Source: Achromobacter pulmonis (GTDB lineage: Bacteria; Pseudomonadota; Gammaproteobacteria; Burkholderiales; Burkholderiaceae_B). Taken from it: a stretch of 46,461 nt of DNA. Each line of letters starts with the position of its first letter. Position 1 is the stretch's first letter. The notes below the pieces were generated by a model. That model worked only from the letters and a program-made list of their open reading frames with translations, was not told the DNA's origin and did no database searches. The DNA lies in the NCBI RefSeq assembly GCF_002885955.2, contig NZ_POQS01000004.1:388481-434941 (forward strand), given 5' to 3'. Below are positions 23,224 to 31,558 of the stretch, piece by piece. A program made the position numbers and the translations under genes.

Positions 23224-25305
23224 ATGTTCGTTCCGACGGCCTTGTTGCGCCCCCTAGGCCAGGCGCTATTGTTCGCGTTCGCCGCGCTCTTCTCCCTCCA
23301 GGCCCACGCCGCCCCGCCCACGCTGGCGCAGTGCCACGGCATCAAGGATCTCGCCTTCGTCGCCCACCTGGACGACGACCTGCTGTTCATGAATCCGGAC
23401 ATCGCCTCCAACATCGAGGCCGGCGGCTGCGTGCGCGTGGTCTACCTGACCGCCAGCGACGCCGGCGAAGGCGAAGGCTACATGCTCGGCCGCGAGCGCG
23501 GCGTGCGCGCCGCCTACGCCTACATGGCGCACCAGCCCGACGTGTGGAAAGAAGACGCCGGCACCGCCGGCGGCCGCCATTTCGCGCGCTTCACGCTGCA
23601 GGGCAACCCGCGCGTGCAGCTCTGGCACATGCGGCTGAAGGACCCGTGGCTGGGCAAGGGCTGGGGCAGCCTGACGCCGCTCAGCCGCACCGAGTCCGAG
23701 CCGGGCCAGAGCGTGGACACGCTGGGCCAGTACGCCGAGGTCTACACCCGCGAGCAGCTGATCGACACGCTGGCCGACGTGATCCGCCAGTACGCCCCGA
23801 CCACCGTGCGCCACCTGGACGACACCATCGCCGTGCCCTACACGCAGCTGTGCTGGCGCTGCGCCGGCCACGGGCACCCGGACCACATCGCCAGCGCGCG
23901 GCTGGTGCGCGAGGCCATGGTGCGCGTACCCGGCAATTACGCCGAAACCGGCTATATCGACTATCCCAGCCAGGAGCGCGCCAGCAACCTGACCGAAGCC
24001 GAGATCGCCAGCAAGTCGGTGATCTTCCAGCACTACGCCTGGAACGACTACCACTACTGCGCCGGCCCCACCGGCTGCAAGGAACCCGCCGGCCCCGCCG
24101 CGGCCTGGGTGCAGCGCGCCTATTACGTGTCGCGCCAGGACATGGCGCCGCAACTGTACCCCGACGGGCGCGGCGGGCTGGTGGTGTTCGCCGCCGGCGA
24201 AACCAACGCCGCCGTCAACCGCTGGGACTCCGGCCATCGCAAATGGCAGAGCCTGGGCGGACGCACCAGCGGCCCGCTGGTTTCCTTCACCCATGCGGAC
24301 GGCACCGCCGGCCTGATGGCGCGCGATCCGCTGGGCGGCGTATGGGCCAACAAGCAGCGCCACGACGGCACCTGGCAGGGCTGGCAGGCGCTGGGCGGCG
24401 TGCGCGTGACGCAGATTCCGGCGGTGGCGCCGCGCGGCGAAGCGGCCGCCGTGGCGCTGGGCTACGACGGCCGGCTGCACTGGATCGCGCCGACCGGCAT
24501 CGACGGCGGCTGGAGCACCTGGCAGGAACTTCCCATGCTGGAAGACGCCACCGGCGCGCCCGCCGCCGCGCGCGGCGCCGACGGACGCTACGTGGTGTTC
24601 GCCCTCACCTCGGCGGGCAAGCTTTTCTATACGCGCCAGCTGCCGGCCGCCCAGGGCCATCGCCCCGAATGGCAGGGCTGGCGCCCGGTGCCGGCGCCCA
24701 CCGCCGCCGGCGGCCTGGCCGCCATCCGCAACCGCGACAACCGCATCGAACTCTATTTCCGCCAGCGCGGCGACAACCACCTGACCCGCCTGCTGGAAAC
24801 CGGCGACACCACCGACCTGAACATCGACTGGAGCGCGCCGGACGACCTGGGCGTGCCCTACATCGGGCGTCCGGCGGTCCACGCCGACGCGCAGGGCAAG
24901 GTGGTGCTCGCCATCCTGGAACGCGCCGGCGGAAAACTATGGCTGGTCGAAGACGGCAAACCCGCGCGCCTGGACGCCGCGGCCGCCTCGCCGCCGGCCA
25001 TCAACATCATCGACGGCACGCTGTATGTGGTCGCGCGCGCCGCCGGCGGCCCGCAGCGCTACGAAGTGCTGTCGCGCCACGACGGCGTGTGGGCCGCCAA
25101 CCTGACGCTGGACGGCGTGCCGGCCATCGGCGGCAGCGCATTCACGGCGGTGGCCGCGCGTCCGTCGGACCTGCCCAACCTGGGCGCCAACAGCGCCAAC
25201 ACGGCCGCCGTCGTGCGCCCTTCGGCCGAACAGCCGGGCAAGCTGAGCGTGGGCCGCATGCCGGCCCAGGCAACGCAGACGGCCGCGCCGACTGCGTTGC
25301 AGTAA
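23224..25305 (+). CDS. Secreted PIG-L/LmbE-type deacetylase with propeller-like C-terminal domain
   Basis: A 693-residue two-part protein. A signal peptide (about 1-29, LQAHA) leads into a PIG-L domain (about 40-300): AHLDDDLLF (His48, Asp50, Asp51, with Asp52 where the family usually has Glu), ASDAGEGEGYMLGRERG, and the distal HPDH at 218-221, together a zinc-binding N-deacetylase site. The C-terminal half (about 320-650) repeats Trp-rich strands such as KWQSLGG, TWQGWQALGG and GWSTWQELP, as in sialidase- or lectin-like beta-propellers. It probably removes N-acetyl groups from a sugar outside the cytoplasm, with the propeller holding the glycan. The start at 23224 is chosen because the signal peptide begins there; the open frame extends far upstream. 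It looks monocistronic. Confidence 0.85.
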   Translation: MFVPTALLRPLGQALLFAFAALFSLQAHAAPPTLAQCHGIKDLAFVAHLDDDLLFMNPDIASNIEAGGCVRVVYLTASDAGEGEGYMLGRERGVRAAYAYMAHQPDVWKEDAGTAGGRHFARFTLQGNPRVQLWHMRLKDPWLGKGWGSLTPLSRTESEPGQSVDTLGQYAEVYTREQLIDTLADVIRQYAPTTVRHLDDTIAVPYTQLCWRCAGHGHPDHIASARLVREAMVRVPGNYAETGYIDYPSQERASNLTEAEIASKSVIFQHYAWNDYHYCAGPTGCKEPAGPAAAWVQRAYYVSRQDMAPQLYPDGRGGLVVFAAGETNAAVNRWDSGHRKWQSLGGRTSGPLVSFTHADGTAGLMARDPLGGVWANKQRHDGTWQGWQALGGVRVTQIPAVAPRGEAAAVALGYDGRLHWIAPTGIDGGWSTWQELPMLEDATGAPAAARGADGRYVVFALTSAGKLFYTRQLPAAQGHRPEWQGWRPVPAPTAAGGLAAIRNRDNRIELYFRQRGDNHLTRLLETGDTTDLNIDWSAPDDLGVPYIGRPAVHADAQGKVVLAILERAGGKLWLVEDGKPARLDAAAASPPAINIIDGTLYVVARAAGGPQRYEVLSRHDGVWAANLTLDGVPAIGGSAFTAVAARPSDLPNLGANSANTAAVVRPSAEQPGKLSVGRMPAQATQTAAPTALQ

Positions 25306-25356
25306 GCGGCGCGCGACGGCGGACGGCCTGCCCGGCCGTGGTTTAAGCTCGACGCC

Positions 25357-26121
25357 ATGAAACCGTTTGACCGACTCGTCGCCGAAGCCGAAGCCGCCGA
25401 CGTCACCGGCTGGGGATTCGGCTGGCTGGCCGGACGCGCCACCGAGGAACGCCCGCCCTGGGGCTATGCTCGCCTGCTGGCGCAGCGCCTGGCCCAGGCG
25501 CGCTCCGCGCTCGACCTGGACACGGGCGGCGGCGAAGTCCTGGCCGAAGCGCCGCGCTTTCCGCCGCGCATGTGCGCGACCGAAGCCTGGCCTCCCAATG
25601 CGCGCCAGGCGCATGCGCGGCTCGCGCCGCGCGGCGTCGACGTCGTGCAGGTGGCCGCGGGCGCGCCGCTGCCGTTTGCCGACGCCTCGTTCGACCTCGT
25701 CAGCGCGCGGCACCCGGTATGTCCCGACTGGCGCGAGATCCATCGCGTGCTGGCGCCGGGCGGCCGCTATTTCGCGCAGCACGTGGGCCCGGCCTCGGCG
25801 TTCGAGCTGATCGAATATTTCCTCGGGCCGCTGCCGCGCGAACGCGCGCTGCGCGACCCCGCGGACGAAGCGGCCGCCGCGCGGGAGGCCGGGCTGTCCA
25901 TCGTCGAGCTGCGCAGCGCGCGTTGCCGCATGGCGTTCCACGACGTGGGCGCGGTCATCTGGATCCTGCGCAAATGCGTGTGGTGGGTGCCCGATTTTTC
26001 GGTGGCCAAATACCTCGACCGGCTGCGCGAAATGGACCGCCGCATGCGCCGGGGCGCGCCGTTCGTCGCCCATTCCACGCGCCATCTGATCGAAGCCGCG
26101 CGCGTGCAGGGAAAACCCTAG
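25357..26121 (+). CDS. SAM-dependent methyltransferase-like protein
   Basis: A 254-residue class I methyltransferase-like protein. The region SALDLDTGGGEVL (about 50-62) stands at the SAM-binding position, with the glycine-rich core shifted from the usual VLDxGxGxG. The later pattern PLPFADASFDLVSARHPV and HRVLAPGGRYF is the standard motif III and post-core segment of these enzymes. The substrate is unknown. It lies between the secreted deacetylase gene and the Fe-S carrier gene, and a stem-loop follows its stop. The coding call is strong; the activity could be degenerate. Confidence 0.8.
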   Translation: MKPFDRLVAEAEAADVTGWGFGWLAGRATEERPPWGYARLLAQRLAQARSALDLDTGGGEVLAEAPRFPPRMCATEAWPPNARQAHARLAPRGVDVVQVAAGAPLPFADASFDLVSARHPVCPDWREIHRVLAPGGRYFAQHVGPASAFELIEYFLGPLPRERALRDPADEAAAAREAGLSIVELRSARCRMAFHDVGAVIWILRKCVWWVPDFSVAKYLDRLREMDRRMRRGAPFVAHSTRHLIEAARVQGKP

Positions 26122-26123
26122 GG

Positions 26124-26144
26124 AAGCGTCGCGCCGCGGCGCTT
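26124..26144 (+). terminator. Stem-loop after the methyltransferase gene
   Basis: AAGCGTCGC and GCGGCGCTT form a 9-bp stem (one G-T pair) around a GCC loop, starting 3 bp after the stop codon. No T-run follows, so termination would be inefficient or factor-assisted. Confidence 0.4.
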
Positions 26145-26254
26145 GGACTTGCCTGGTTTGAGCGGCATCATGCAGGGATGCGGCGCGTCGCTGCACACTG
26201 CGCCCTCTGCTAAGATGGGTCGTCCAGGTCACCCTTTATATATATAGAAGCCCG

Positions 26255-27343
26255 ATGGTTGCCTCAGATATCCTGCTCAATACGCTGCAAGCCTGCCTGG
26301 ACCCCAATACCCGCAAGGACTTCGGTTCGTCGCGCGCGATCAAGAACCTCGAGATCGGCGCCGACGGCGATGTCTCGTTCGACGTGGAATTGGGCTACCC
26401 GGCCAAGAGCCAGATCCCGGCGCTGCGCCGCGAACTGATCGGCGCGGCCAAGTCGGTGCCCGGCGTGCAGAACGTCTCGGTCAACGTTCATAGCGTGATC
26501 GAAGCGCACGCGGTGCAGCGCGGCGTCGCGCTGCTGCCCAACGTGAAGAACGTGATCGCCGTGGCCTCCGGCAAGGGCGGCGTGGGCAAGAGCACCACGG
26601 CCGTCAACCTGGCGCTGGCGCTGGCCGCCGAGGGCGCGCGGGTCGGCCTGCTGGATGCCGACATCTACGGCCCCAGCCAGTCCCTCATGATGGGCATCGA
26701 AGGCCGCCCCCAGAGCGAAGACGGCGACACCATGGAGCCGCTGGAGAACTACGGCGTGCAGGTCATGTCGATCGGCTTTCTGGTCGACCCCGACGAAGCC
26801 ATGATCTGGCGCGGTCCGATGGCGGTGCAGGCGCTGGAACAGCTGCTGCGCAAGACCAATTGGAAGAACCTCGATTACCTGGTCGTCGACCTGCCGCCCG
26901 GCACCGGCGACATCCACCTCACGCTGAGCCAGAAAGTGCCGGTCACCGGCGCGGTGGTGGTCACCACTCCGCAGGACATCGCGCTGCTGGACGCGCGCAA
27001 GGGCGTGAAGATGTTCGAGAAGGTCGGCGTGCCCATCCTGGGCGTGGTCGAAAACATGGCGGTGCACGTCTGTAGCCAGTGCGGCCACGTCGAGCACGTG
27101 TTCGGCTCGGGCGGCGGCCAGAAAATGGCGGCCGACTACGATCTGGCCTACCTGGGCGCGCTGCCGCTGGACATCAACATCCGGCTGCAGGCCGACAGCG
27201 GGCGGCCCTCGGTGGTGTTCGATCCCGACGGCGAGGTGGCCGGGCTGTACAAATCGCTGGCGCGGCAGGTGGCCGTCGCCGTGGCCGGCATGGACAAGGA
27301 CTATTCCTCCAGGTTCTCGTCCATCGCCATCAAGCGGGCCTGA
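26255..27343 (+). CDS. apbC: Mrp/ApbC family Fe-S cluster carrier ATPase
   Basis: A 362-residue protein with an N-terminal MIP18-like domain (about 5-85) and a deviant-Walker P-loop ATPase domain: GKGGVGKST at 106-114, switch DADIYGPSQS, and the VCSQCGH pair (about 273-276) that holds a bridging [4Fe-4S] cluster at the dimer interface. ApbC-type carriers load clusters onto apo-enzymes. An unusual run, TTTATATATATAG (26235-26247), lies just before the start. Only 13 bp separate its stop from the DUF3305 gene that begins the formate dehydrogenase accessory series, so it may be co-transcribed and serve the many Fe-S proteins encoded there. It is also a housekeeping gene in many bacteria. Confidence 0.93.
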   Translation: MVASDILLNTLQACLDPNTRKDFGSSRAIKNLEIGADGDVSFDVELGYPAKSQIPALRRELIGAAKSVPGVQNVSVNVHSVIEAHAVQRGVALLPNVKNVIAVASGKGGVGKSTTAVNLALALAAEGARVGLLDADIYGPSQSLMMGIEGRPQSEDGDTMEPLENYGVQVMSIGFLVDPDEAMIWRGPMAVQALEQLLRKTNWKNLDYLVVDLPPGTGDIHLTLSQKVPVTGAVVVTTPQDIALLDARKGVKMFEKVGVPILGVVENMAVHVCSQCGHVEHVFGSGGGQKMAADYDLAYLGALPLDINIRLQADSGRPSVVFDPDGEVAGLYKSLARQVAVAVAGMDKDYSSRFSSIAIKRA

Positions 27344-27356
27344 GGCGGGGCGCGCC

Positions 27357-27920
27357 ATGGAAACCGACTCCCTGCCCCTGACGCTGGAGACCGCCGTGGT
27401 GATGCGCAAGGAACGCATCACCGGCGCCATGAGCCGCTGGCAGGATTGGCGCTGGGTGCTCGAAGACGTGGTCGCCAACGAGCCGGGCTTCGGCGCGGCG
27501 CCGCGCCTGCTGTACCGCGACGAAACCCAGGAACGCTGGCTGCATCCCGGCTTCACCGTGCGCCTGTTCAAGGACGACGCCGAGGGCTATCTGCTCAACG
27601 CGTCGGCGCCCGCGCCGTGCTGGTTCGTGCTGTGGCGCATGGAGGAAAGCCCCAGCGTGGCCGCGGAGCCGCTGGCGCGCCCCGAAATCGTCACCCTGAG
27701 CTACCACGACGCCGGGCGCTGGCTGGACGCGCAGGAAACCGTGGAGCAGGTGCCGGCGCCGCCGGCCATCGTGGCCTGGCTGCAGGCCTTCGTGGCCGCC
27801 TATTACGTGCCGGAGCCCAAGCGCCGCCGCCGCCCCGTCAGTTTCCAGTCCCTGCAGGACCGCTTCGGCAATCCTGCCTCCGTGAGCACCGTCAAGAAAT
27901 TCGGCGGCGATCCGTCATGA
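27357..27920 (+). CDS. DUF3305 protein of the formate dehydrogenase locus
   Basis: A 187-residue protein matching my memory of DUF3305: the N-terminal VVMRKERITGAMSRWQDWRW, GFTVRLFKDDAEGYLLN and CWFVLWRME. No cofactor motif or membrane segment is visible, so it should be cytosolic. Its biochemical role is unknown; the family is usually found beside DUF3306 and formate dehydrogenase genes, suggesting assembly or maturation. The stop overlaps the DUF3306 start in ATGA. Confidence 0.82.
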   Translation: METDSLPLTLETAVVMRKERITGAMSRWQDWRWVLEDVVANEPGFGAAPRLLYRDETQERWLHPGFTVRLFKDDAEGYLLNASAPAPCWFVLWRMEESPSVAAEPLARPEIVTLSYHDAGRWLDAQETVEQVPAPPAIVAWLQAFVAAYYVPEPKRRRRPVSFQSLQDRFGNPASVSTVKKFGGDPS

Positions 27921-28483
27921 GCGAAACGCGTCATCAGGGCTTTCTGCAGCGCTGGTCGCGCCGCAAGATCGAGGCTCGCGAAGGCGGCCCCGAGGAACCC
28001 GCGCCCGCCGCTGAAGCGCCCGTCCCGGCGCAGGAAGCCGCGACGCCGCCGGCCGGACTTCCCGAGGCCGCGCCGGCCGAGCCGGAACTGCCCACCATGG
28101 ACGACGTGCTGAAGCTCACCGCCGATTCCGATTTCAGCCGCTTCGTCACGCAGGGCGTGGCGCCCGACGTCAAGAACGCGGCGCTGAAGAAGCTGTTCGC
28201 CGATCCGCACTACAACGTGATGGACGGGCTGGACGTGTATATAGACGACTATTCGCAGCTGGCGCCGCTGCCGCAATCCGCGCTGCGCAAGATGGCGGTC
28301 TCGCGGGTGCTGGGCTTTTTCGAGGAAGAAGCGCGCTGCGCCGCCTCGGCCCTGACCGACGCCGTCACTGAAAACCCCGCGCCCGAAGCCGCGCCCGCCC
28401 TGCCCGCCGATTCCGGCGCCGCCGATCCCACCGCCGAAGCGCCGGCCGCCGTGCCGGCGCCGGCCGCAGGAACCAAGCCATGA
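27917..28483 (+). CDS. DUF3306 protein of the formate dehydrogenase locus
   Basis: A 188-residue protein with three parts: a basic start (FLQRWSRRKIEAREG), an Ala/Pro-rich linker (about 25-60), a conserved core (LTADSDFSRFVTQGV, ALKKLFADPHYNVMDGLDVY, about 68-122) and an Ala/Pro-rich tail. This matches DUF3306, a partner family of DUF3305. The function is unknown and no catalytic residues can be proposed. It overlaps both neighbours by 4 bp, so DUF3305, DUF3306 and the polyferredoxin are probably made in fixed ratio. I infer a role in FDH assembly or electron transfer from context only. Confidence 0.82.
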   Translation: MSETRHQGFLQRWSRRKIEAREGGPEEPAPAAEAPVPAQEAATPPAGLPEAAPAEPELPTMDDVLKLTADSDFSRFVTQGVAPDVKNAALKKLFADPHYNVMDGLDVYIDDYSQLAPLPQSALRKMAVSRVLGFFEEEARCAASALTDAVTENPAPEAAPALPADSGAADPTAEAPAAVPAPAAGTKP

Positions 28484-30585
28484 CGACACTCATCTGCGAC
28501 TGCAACCGCACCATGCCGCTGGCCACCGATGCGCTCGGCCAGGCGCTGGGCGAGAACCTGCACCTGCATTCCACGCTGTGCCGCCGCGAGGCCGGCGCCT
28601 TCCAGCAAGCCATCCGCGGCGGCGACGACGTGGTGGTGGCCTGTACCCAGGAACAGCGCCTGTTCGGCGAACTGGGCGCGGCCACCGAAGGCGCCGTCGC
28701 GCCCGTGAAGTTCGTCAACATCCGCGAGACCGGCGGCTGGAGCCGCGACGCCGCCCAGGCCATGCCCAAGCTGGCCGCGCTGCTGGCGGCCGCGCACCTG
28801 CCCGATCCCGATCCGGTGCCGACCGTCACCTACAAAAGCGCGGGCCGGCTGCTGATCGTCGGGCCGCTGGACCGGGCCGAACAGGCCGGCGCCCTGCTCG
28901 ACGACGTGCTGAACGTCACTATTTTCGCCCAGGGCCAGGGCGAACGCGGCGGCGCGCAGGGCCGGCGCTTTCCGGTCCTGTCGGGCCGGCTGGACGCGGT
29001 GAACGGCTGGCTGGGCGCGTTCGAAGTGCAATGGACGCAGCACAACCCCATCGACCTGGATCTCTGCACCCGCTGCAACGCCTGCCTGGCCTCCTGTCCG
29101 GAAGGCGCGATCGGGCTGGACTACCAGATCGACGCCGGCCTGTGCCGCTCGCACCGCGATTGCGTGGCGGCCTGTACGGTGGCGGGCGCGATCGACTTCG
29201 ACCGCCCGCCCCAGACCGGCGCCGAGACCTTCGACCTGGTGCTGAACCTGGGCGCGCAGCCCCTGTTCACGCGCCATGCCCCGCCCCAGGGCTATTTCAC
29301 CTGGGACGGCGCCGACCCCTCGGTGCTGCTGCGGCTGCGCGACATGGTCGGCGAATTCGAAAAGCCCAAGTTCTTCGACTACAAGCAGAAGCTCTGCGCC
29401 CACAGCCGCAACGCCACCGTGGGCTGCGACGCCTGCGTGCAGATCTGTTCGGCCGAGGCCATCTCCAGCGACATCCGCAACCAGCAGGTCAAGGTCAATC
29501 CCAACCTCTGCGTGGGCTGCGGCGCCTGCACCACCGTCTGTCCCACCGGCGCGATGAGCTACAGCTATCCGCGCATCACCGACCAGGGCGCGCGCCTGCG
29601 CACCCTGCTGTCGACCTACGCGCAGGCCGGCGGACGCGACGCCATCGTGCTGCTGCACAGCCAGGACCGCGGCCAGGCCATGATCGAGCGCCTGGGCCGC
29701 GCAGCCGGCCTGGGGCTGGCCCACGGCGTGCCGGCCAACGTGATTCCGCTGGCGCTGTGGCACACCGCCAGCCTGGGCCTGGACCTGTGGCTGTCGGCCG
29801 TGGCCTATGGCACCAGCCAGATCGCCGTGATGACCACCGGCGAAGAGGCGCCGCAATACCTGGACGGGCTGGAGGCGCAGATGGAAACGGCCCAGGCACT
29901 GCTCAACGGCCTGGGCTACGAAGGCCGGCACCTGCACCTGCTGCGCGTGTCCGAGGCCGCCGAACCGGCCGACCTGGACCGCAGCCTGCAGGCCCTGGCC
30001 GCGGGCAAACCCGCCGCGCCGGCCGCGCGCGCCCGCCACGCGCTCGCGCCCGAAAAACGCAGCACCCTGGACCTGGCGCTGGACCACCTGATTGCGCACG
30101 CCCCCGCGCCGCTGCCGCAGGCCATCGCCCTGCCGGCCGGCGCGCCCGGCGCGGGCGCCCCGCTGGGCGGGCTGGAGGTCGACAGCGCGCGCTGCACGCT
30201 GTGCATGAGCTGCGTCAGCGCCTGTCCGTCCAGCGCGCTGATGGACAATCCGCAGGCGCCGCAGCTGCGCTTCCTGGAAAAGAACTGCGTGCAGTGCGGG
30301 CTGTGCGTCACCACCTGTCCCGAGCAGGCCATCACGCTGACGCCGCGCCTGCTGCTGACCCCGCAGCGCAAGGAAGCCGTGGTGGTCAACGAGACCCAGC
30401 CCTTCCATTGCGTGCGCTGCAACAAGCCCTTCGGCACGCTCAAGGGGGTCGAGACCATGATAGGCAGGCTGGCGGGCCACGCCATGTTCCAGGGCGCGGC
30501 GCTGGAACGCCTGAAGATGTGCGGCGACTGCCGCGTCATCGAGCTGTACTCGTCCGAAAACGAAACCAAGATCACCCAACTATGA
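28480..30585 (+). CDS. Multi-[4Fe-4S] polyferredoxin with HdrA-like N-terminus
   Basis: A 701-residue cytosolic-looking iron-sulfur protein. The first 150 residues have CDCNR (Cys6, Cys8), VVVACTQEQRLF (Cys55) and FVNIRETGGWSRD (78-90), a pattern I recognise from the N-terminus of HdrA, a heterodisulfide reductase subunit. Ferredoxin-like Cys sets follow: LCTRCNACLASCP (196-206), LCRSHRDCVAAC (222-232), a Cys306/Cys316-Cys323 set, NLCVGCGACTTVCP (344-354), then two more near the C-terminus (RCTLCMSCVSACP, NCVQCGLCVTTCP). The end carries CVRC and CGDC, a possible zinc-ribbon-like site. No FAD motif is seen, so it is not a full HdrA. It overlaps DUF3306 and the TorD-type gene in ATGA. It may carry electrons to or from FDH or help reduce metal cofactors; the role is open. 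Confidence 0.85.
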   Translation: MTTLICDCNRTMPLATDALGQALGENLHLHSTLCRREAGAFQQAIRGGDDVVVACTQEQRLFGELGAATEGAVAPVKFVNIRETGGWSRDAAQAMPKLAALLAAAHLPDPDPVPTVTYKSAGRLLIVGPLDRAEQAGALLDDVLNVTIFAQGQGERGGAQGRRFPVLSGRLDAVNGWLGAFEVQWTQHNPIDLDLCTRCNACLASCPEGAIGLDYQIDAGLCRSHRDCVAACTVAGAIDFDRPPQTGAETFDLVLNLGAQPLFTRHAPPQGYFTWDGADPSVLLRLRDMVGEFEKPKFFDYKQKLCAHSRNATVGCDACVQICSAEAISSDIRNQQVKVNPNLCVGCGACTTVCPTGAMSYSYPRITDQGARLRTLLSTYAQAGGRDAIVLLHSQDRGQAMIERLGRAAGLGLAHGVPANVIPLALWHTASLGLDLWLSAVAYGTSQIAVMTTGEEAPQYLDGLEAQMETAQALLNGLGYEGRHLHLLRVSEAAEPADLDRSLQALAAGKPAAPAARARHALAPEKRSTLDLALDHLIAHAPAPLPQAIALPAGAPGAGAPLGGLEVDSARCTLCMSCVSACPSSALMDNPQAPQLRFLEKNCVQCGLCVTTCPEQAITLTPRLLLTPQRKEAVVVNETQPFHCVRCNKPFGTLKGVETMIGRLAGHAMFQGAALERLKMCGDCRVIELYSSENETKITQL

Positions 30586-31211
30586 CCGGTCCCGCATCCG
30601 CCGCCATCATGCCCCCGTCGGATTTCGACGAGGAAGTCGCCCGCGCCGAACTGTACGGCCTGCTGGCCCAGCTGTTCTACGCGCCCCCGCCGCCCGAACT
30701 GCTGCAGGCGCTGCGCCAGGCCGAAACGCACGCGCCAGACGCCGGCGGTTTCCTGGAGGCGCCTTGGCAGGAACTGGTGGCCGAGGCCCGCGCGATGGGC
30801 GACGACGCCATCGCGGCCGAATACGACGCCTTGTTCGGCGGCATGGGTAAACCCGAGGTCTATCTGTTCGGCTCGCATTACCTGACGGGCTTTCTCAACG
30901 AAAAGCCGCTGGTCGGCCTGCGCAACGACCTGCAGGCGCTGGGCCTGGCGCGCGGCTCGGCGGTGTCCGAAACCGAGGACCACATCGCCGTGCTGTTCGA
31001 GGTCATGCGCTACCTGATCGCCGGCGAGGACGCCGGCGTGTCGAACCTGAGCCGCCAGCGCGAGTTCTTCGCCGCGCACGTGCAGCCCTGGATCGACGAT
31101 ATGTGCGCCGCCATCGCCGCGCATCCGGCGGCGCGCTTCTATGCACGGGCGGCCGCCTTTTGCCAGGCCTACGCCAGCGTCGAGGCCCAGGGTTTCGACA
31201 TGCTGGGCTAG
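30582..31211 (+). CDS. TorD/DmsD family molybdoenzyme chaperone
   Basis: A 209-residue all-helical chaperone-like protein. The family motif region is visible in EYDALFGGMGKPEVYLFGSHYLTG (about 78-101, related to the YxxLFxGPxxxxxxPyeS pattern) and ETEDHIAVLFEVMRYLI (E-DH-a-LfE-M). TorD-type proteins bind the Tat signal or apo-form of a molybdoenzyme until its cofactor is inserted. FdhA, encoded shortly downstream with a Tat signal, is the obvious client. The start overlaps the polyferredoxin stop. Confidence 0.9.
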   Translation: MTGPASAAIMPPSDFDEEVARAELYGLLAQLFYAPPPPELLQALRQAETHAPDAGGFLEAPWQELVAEARAMGDDAIAAEYDALFGGMGKPEVYLFGSHYLTGFLNEKPLVGLRNDLQALGLARGSAVSETEDHIAVLFEVMRYLIAGEDAGVSNLSRQREFFAAHVQPWIDDMCAAIAAHPAARFYARAAAFCQAYASVEAQGFDMLG

Positions 31212-31273
31212 CCGCGCACGCAACATAGGACGCGCCGATGCTGCGGCGCAATCGGGCCCGGGCCGTACGGCGG

Positions 31274-31302
31274 TTGTCCTGCCTGGGGTCACGGGGTACA
31301 TT
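31274..31302 (+). promoter_or_regulatory. Candidate internal promoter before the FDH structural genes
   Basis: TTGTCC (31274-31279) and TACATT (31297-31302) are 17 bases apart within the 130-bp gap after the chaperone gene, the widest break in the cluster. It would let structural genes be expressed apart from the accessory genes. Confidence 0.45.
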
Positions 31303-31341
31303 ATGCAAAGAATTTCATACCTAGAAGCCAGGAGACGAGCC

Positions 31342-31545
31342 ATGTCGCAAAGCCCGACCAATCGTTCGCGCCGCAAATTCTTCGCGGGTTCGGCGACGCT
31401 AGGCGCCGCCGCAGTCGGCGTCGCCGTTCTCCCCGGCGCACAGGCCAAACCCGCCGCCGCGCAGCCCCAGGCCGCGCCCGAGAAGGGCGGCGGCTACAGG
31501 CTGAGCGAACACGTCAAGCGTTACTACAAGACCACCCTCGTTTGA
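31342..31545 (+). CDS. Small Tat-exported formate dehydrogenase-associated protein
   Basis: A 67-residue protein consisting of a twin-arginine signal (SRRKFFAGSATLGAAAVGVA, about 9-28, cleaved near AQA) and a short mature part with GGGYRLSEHVKRYYKTTLV at its end. I recognise the arrangement of the FDH-region Tat-target family, usually encoded directly before the large subunit. The ribosome-binding site AGGAGA supports the start at 31342. It may be a small structural subunit of periplasmic FDH; it has no cofactor-binding Cys. The function is not established. Confidence 0.85.
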   Translation: MSQSPTNRSRRKFFAGSATLGAAAVGVAVLPGAQAKPAAAQPQAAPEKGGGYRLSEHVKRYYKTTLV

Positions 31546-31558
31546 TAGGGAGCCCGGC

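Noticed and set aside
28249..30579. A 776-codon minus-strand frame opposite the polyferredoxin
   Set aside because: The plus strand has ordered Cys motifs and ATGA coupling; the minus frame is Gln/His/Arg-rich noise.
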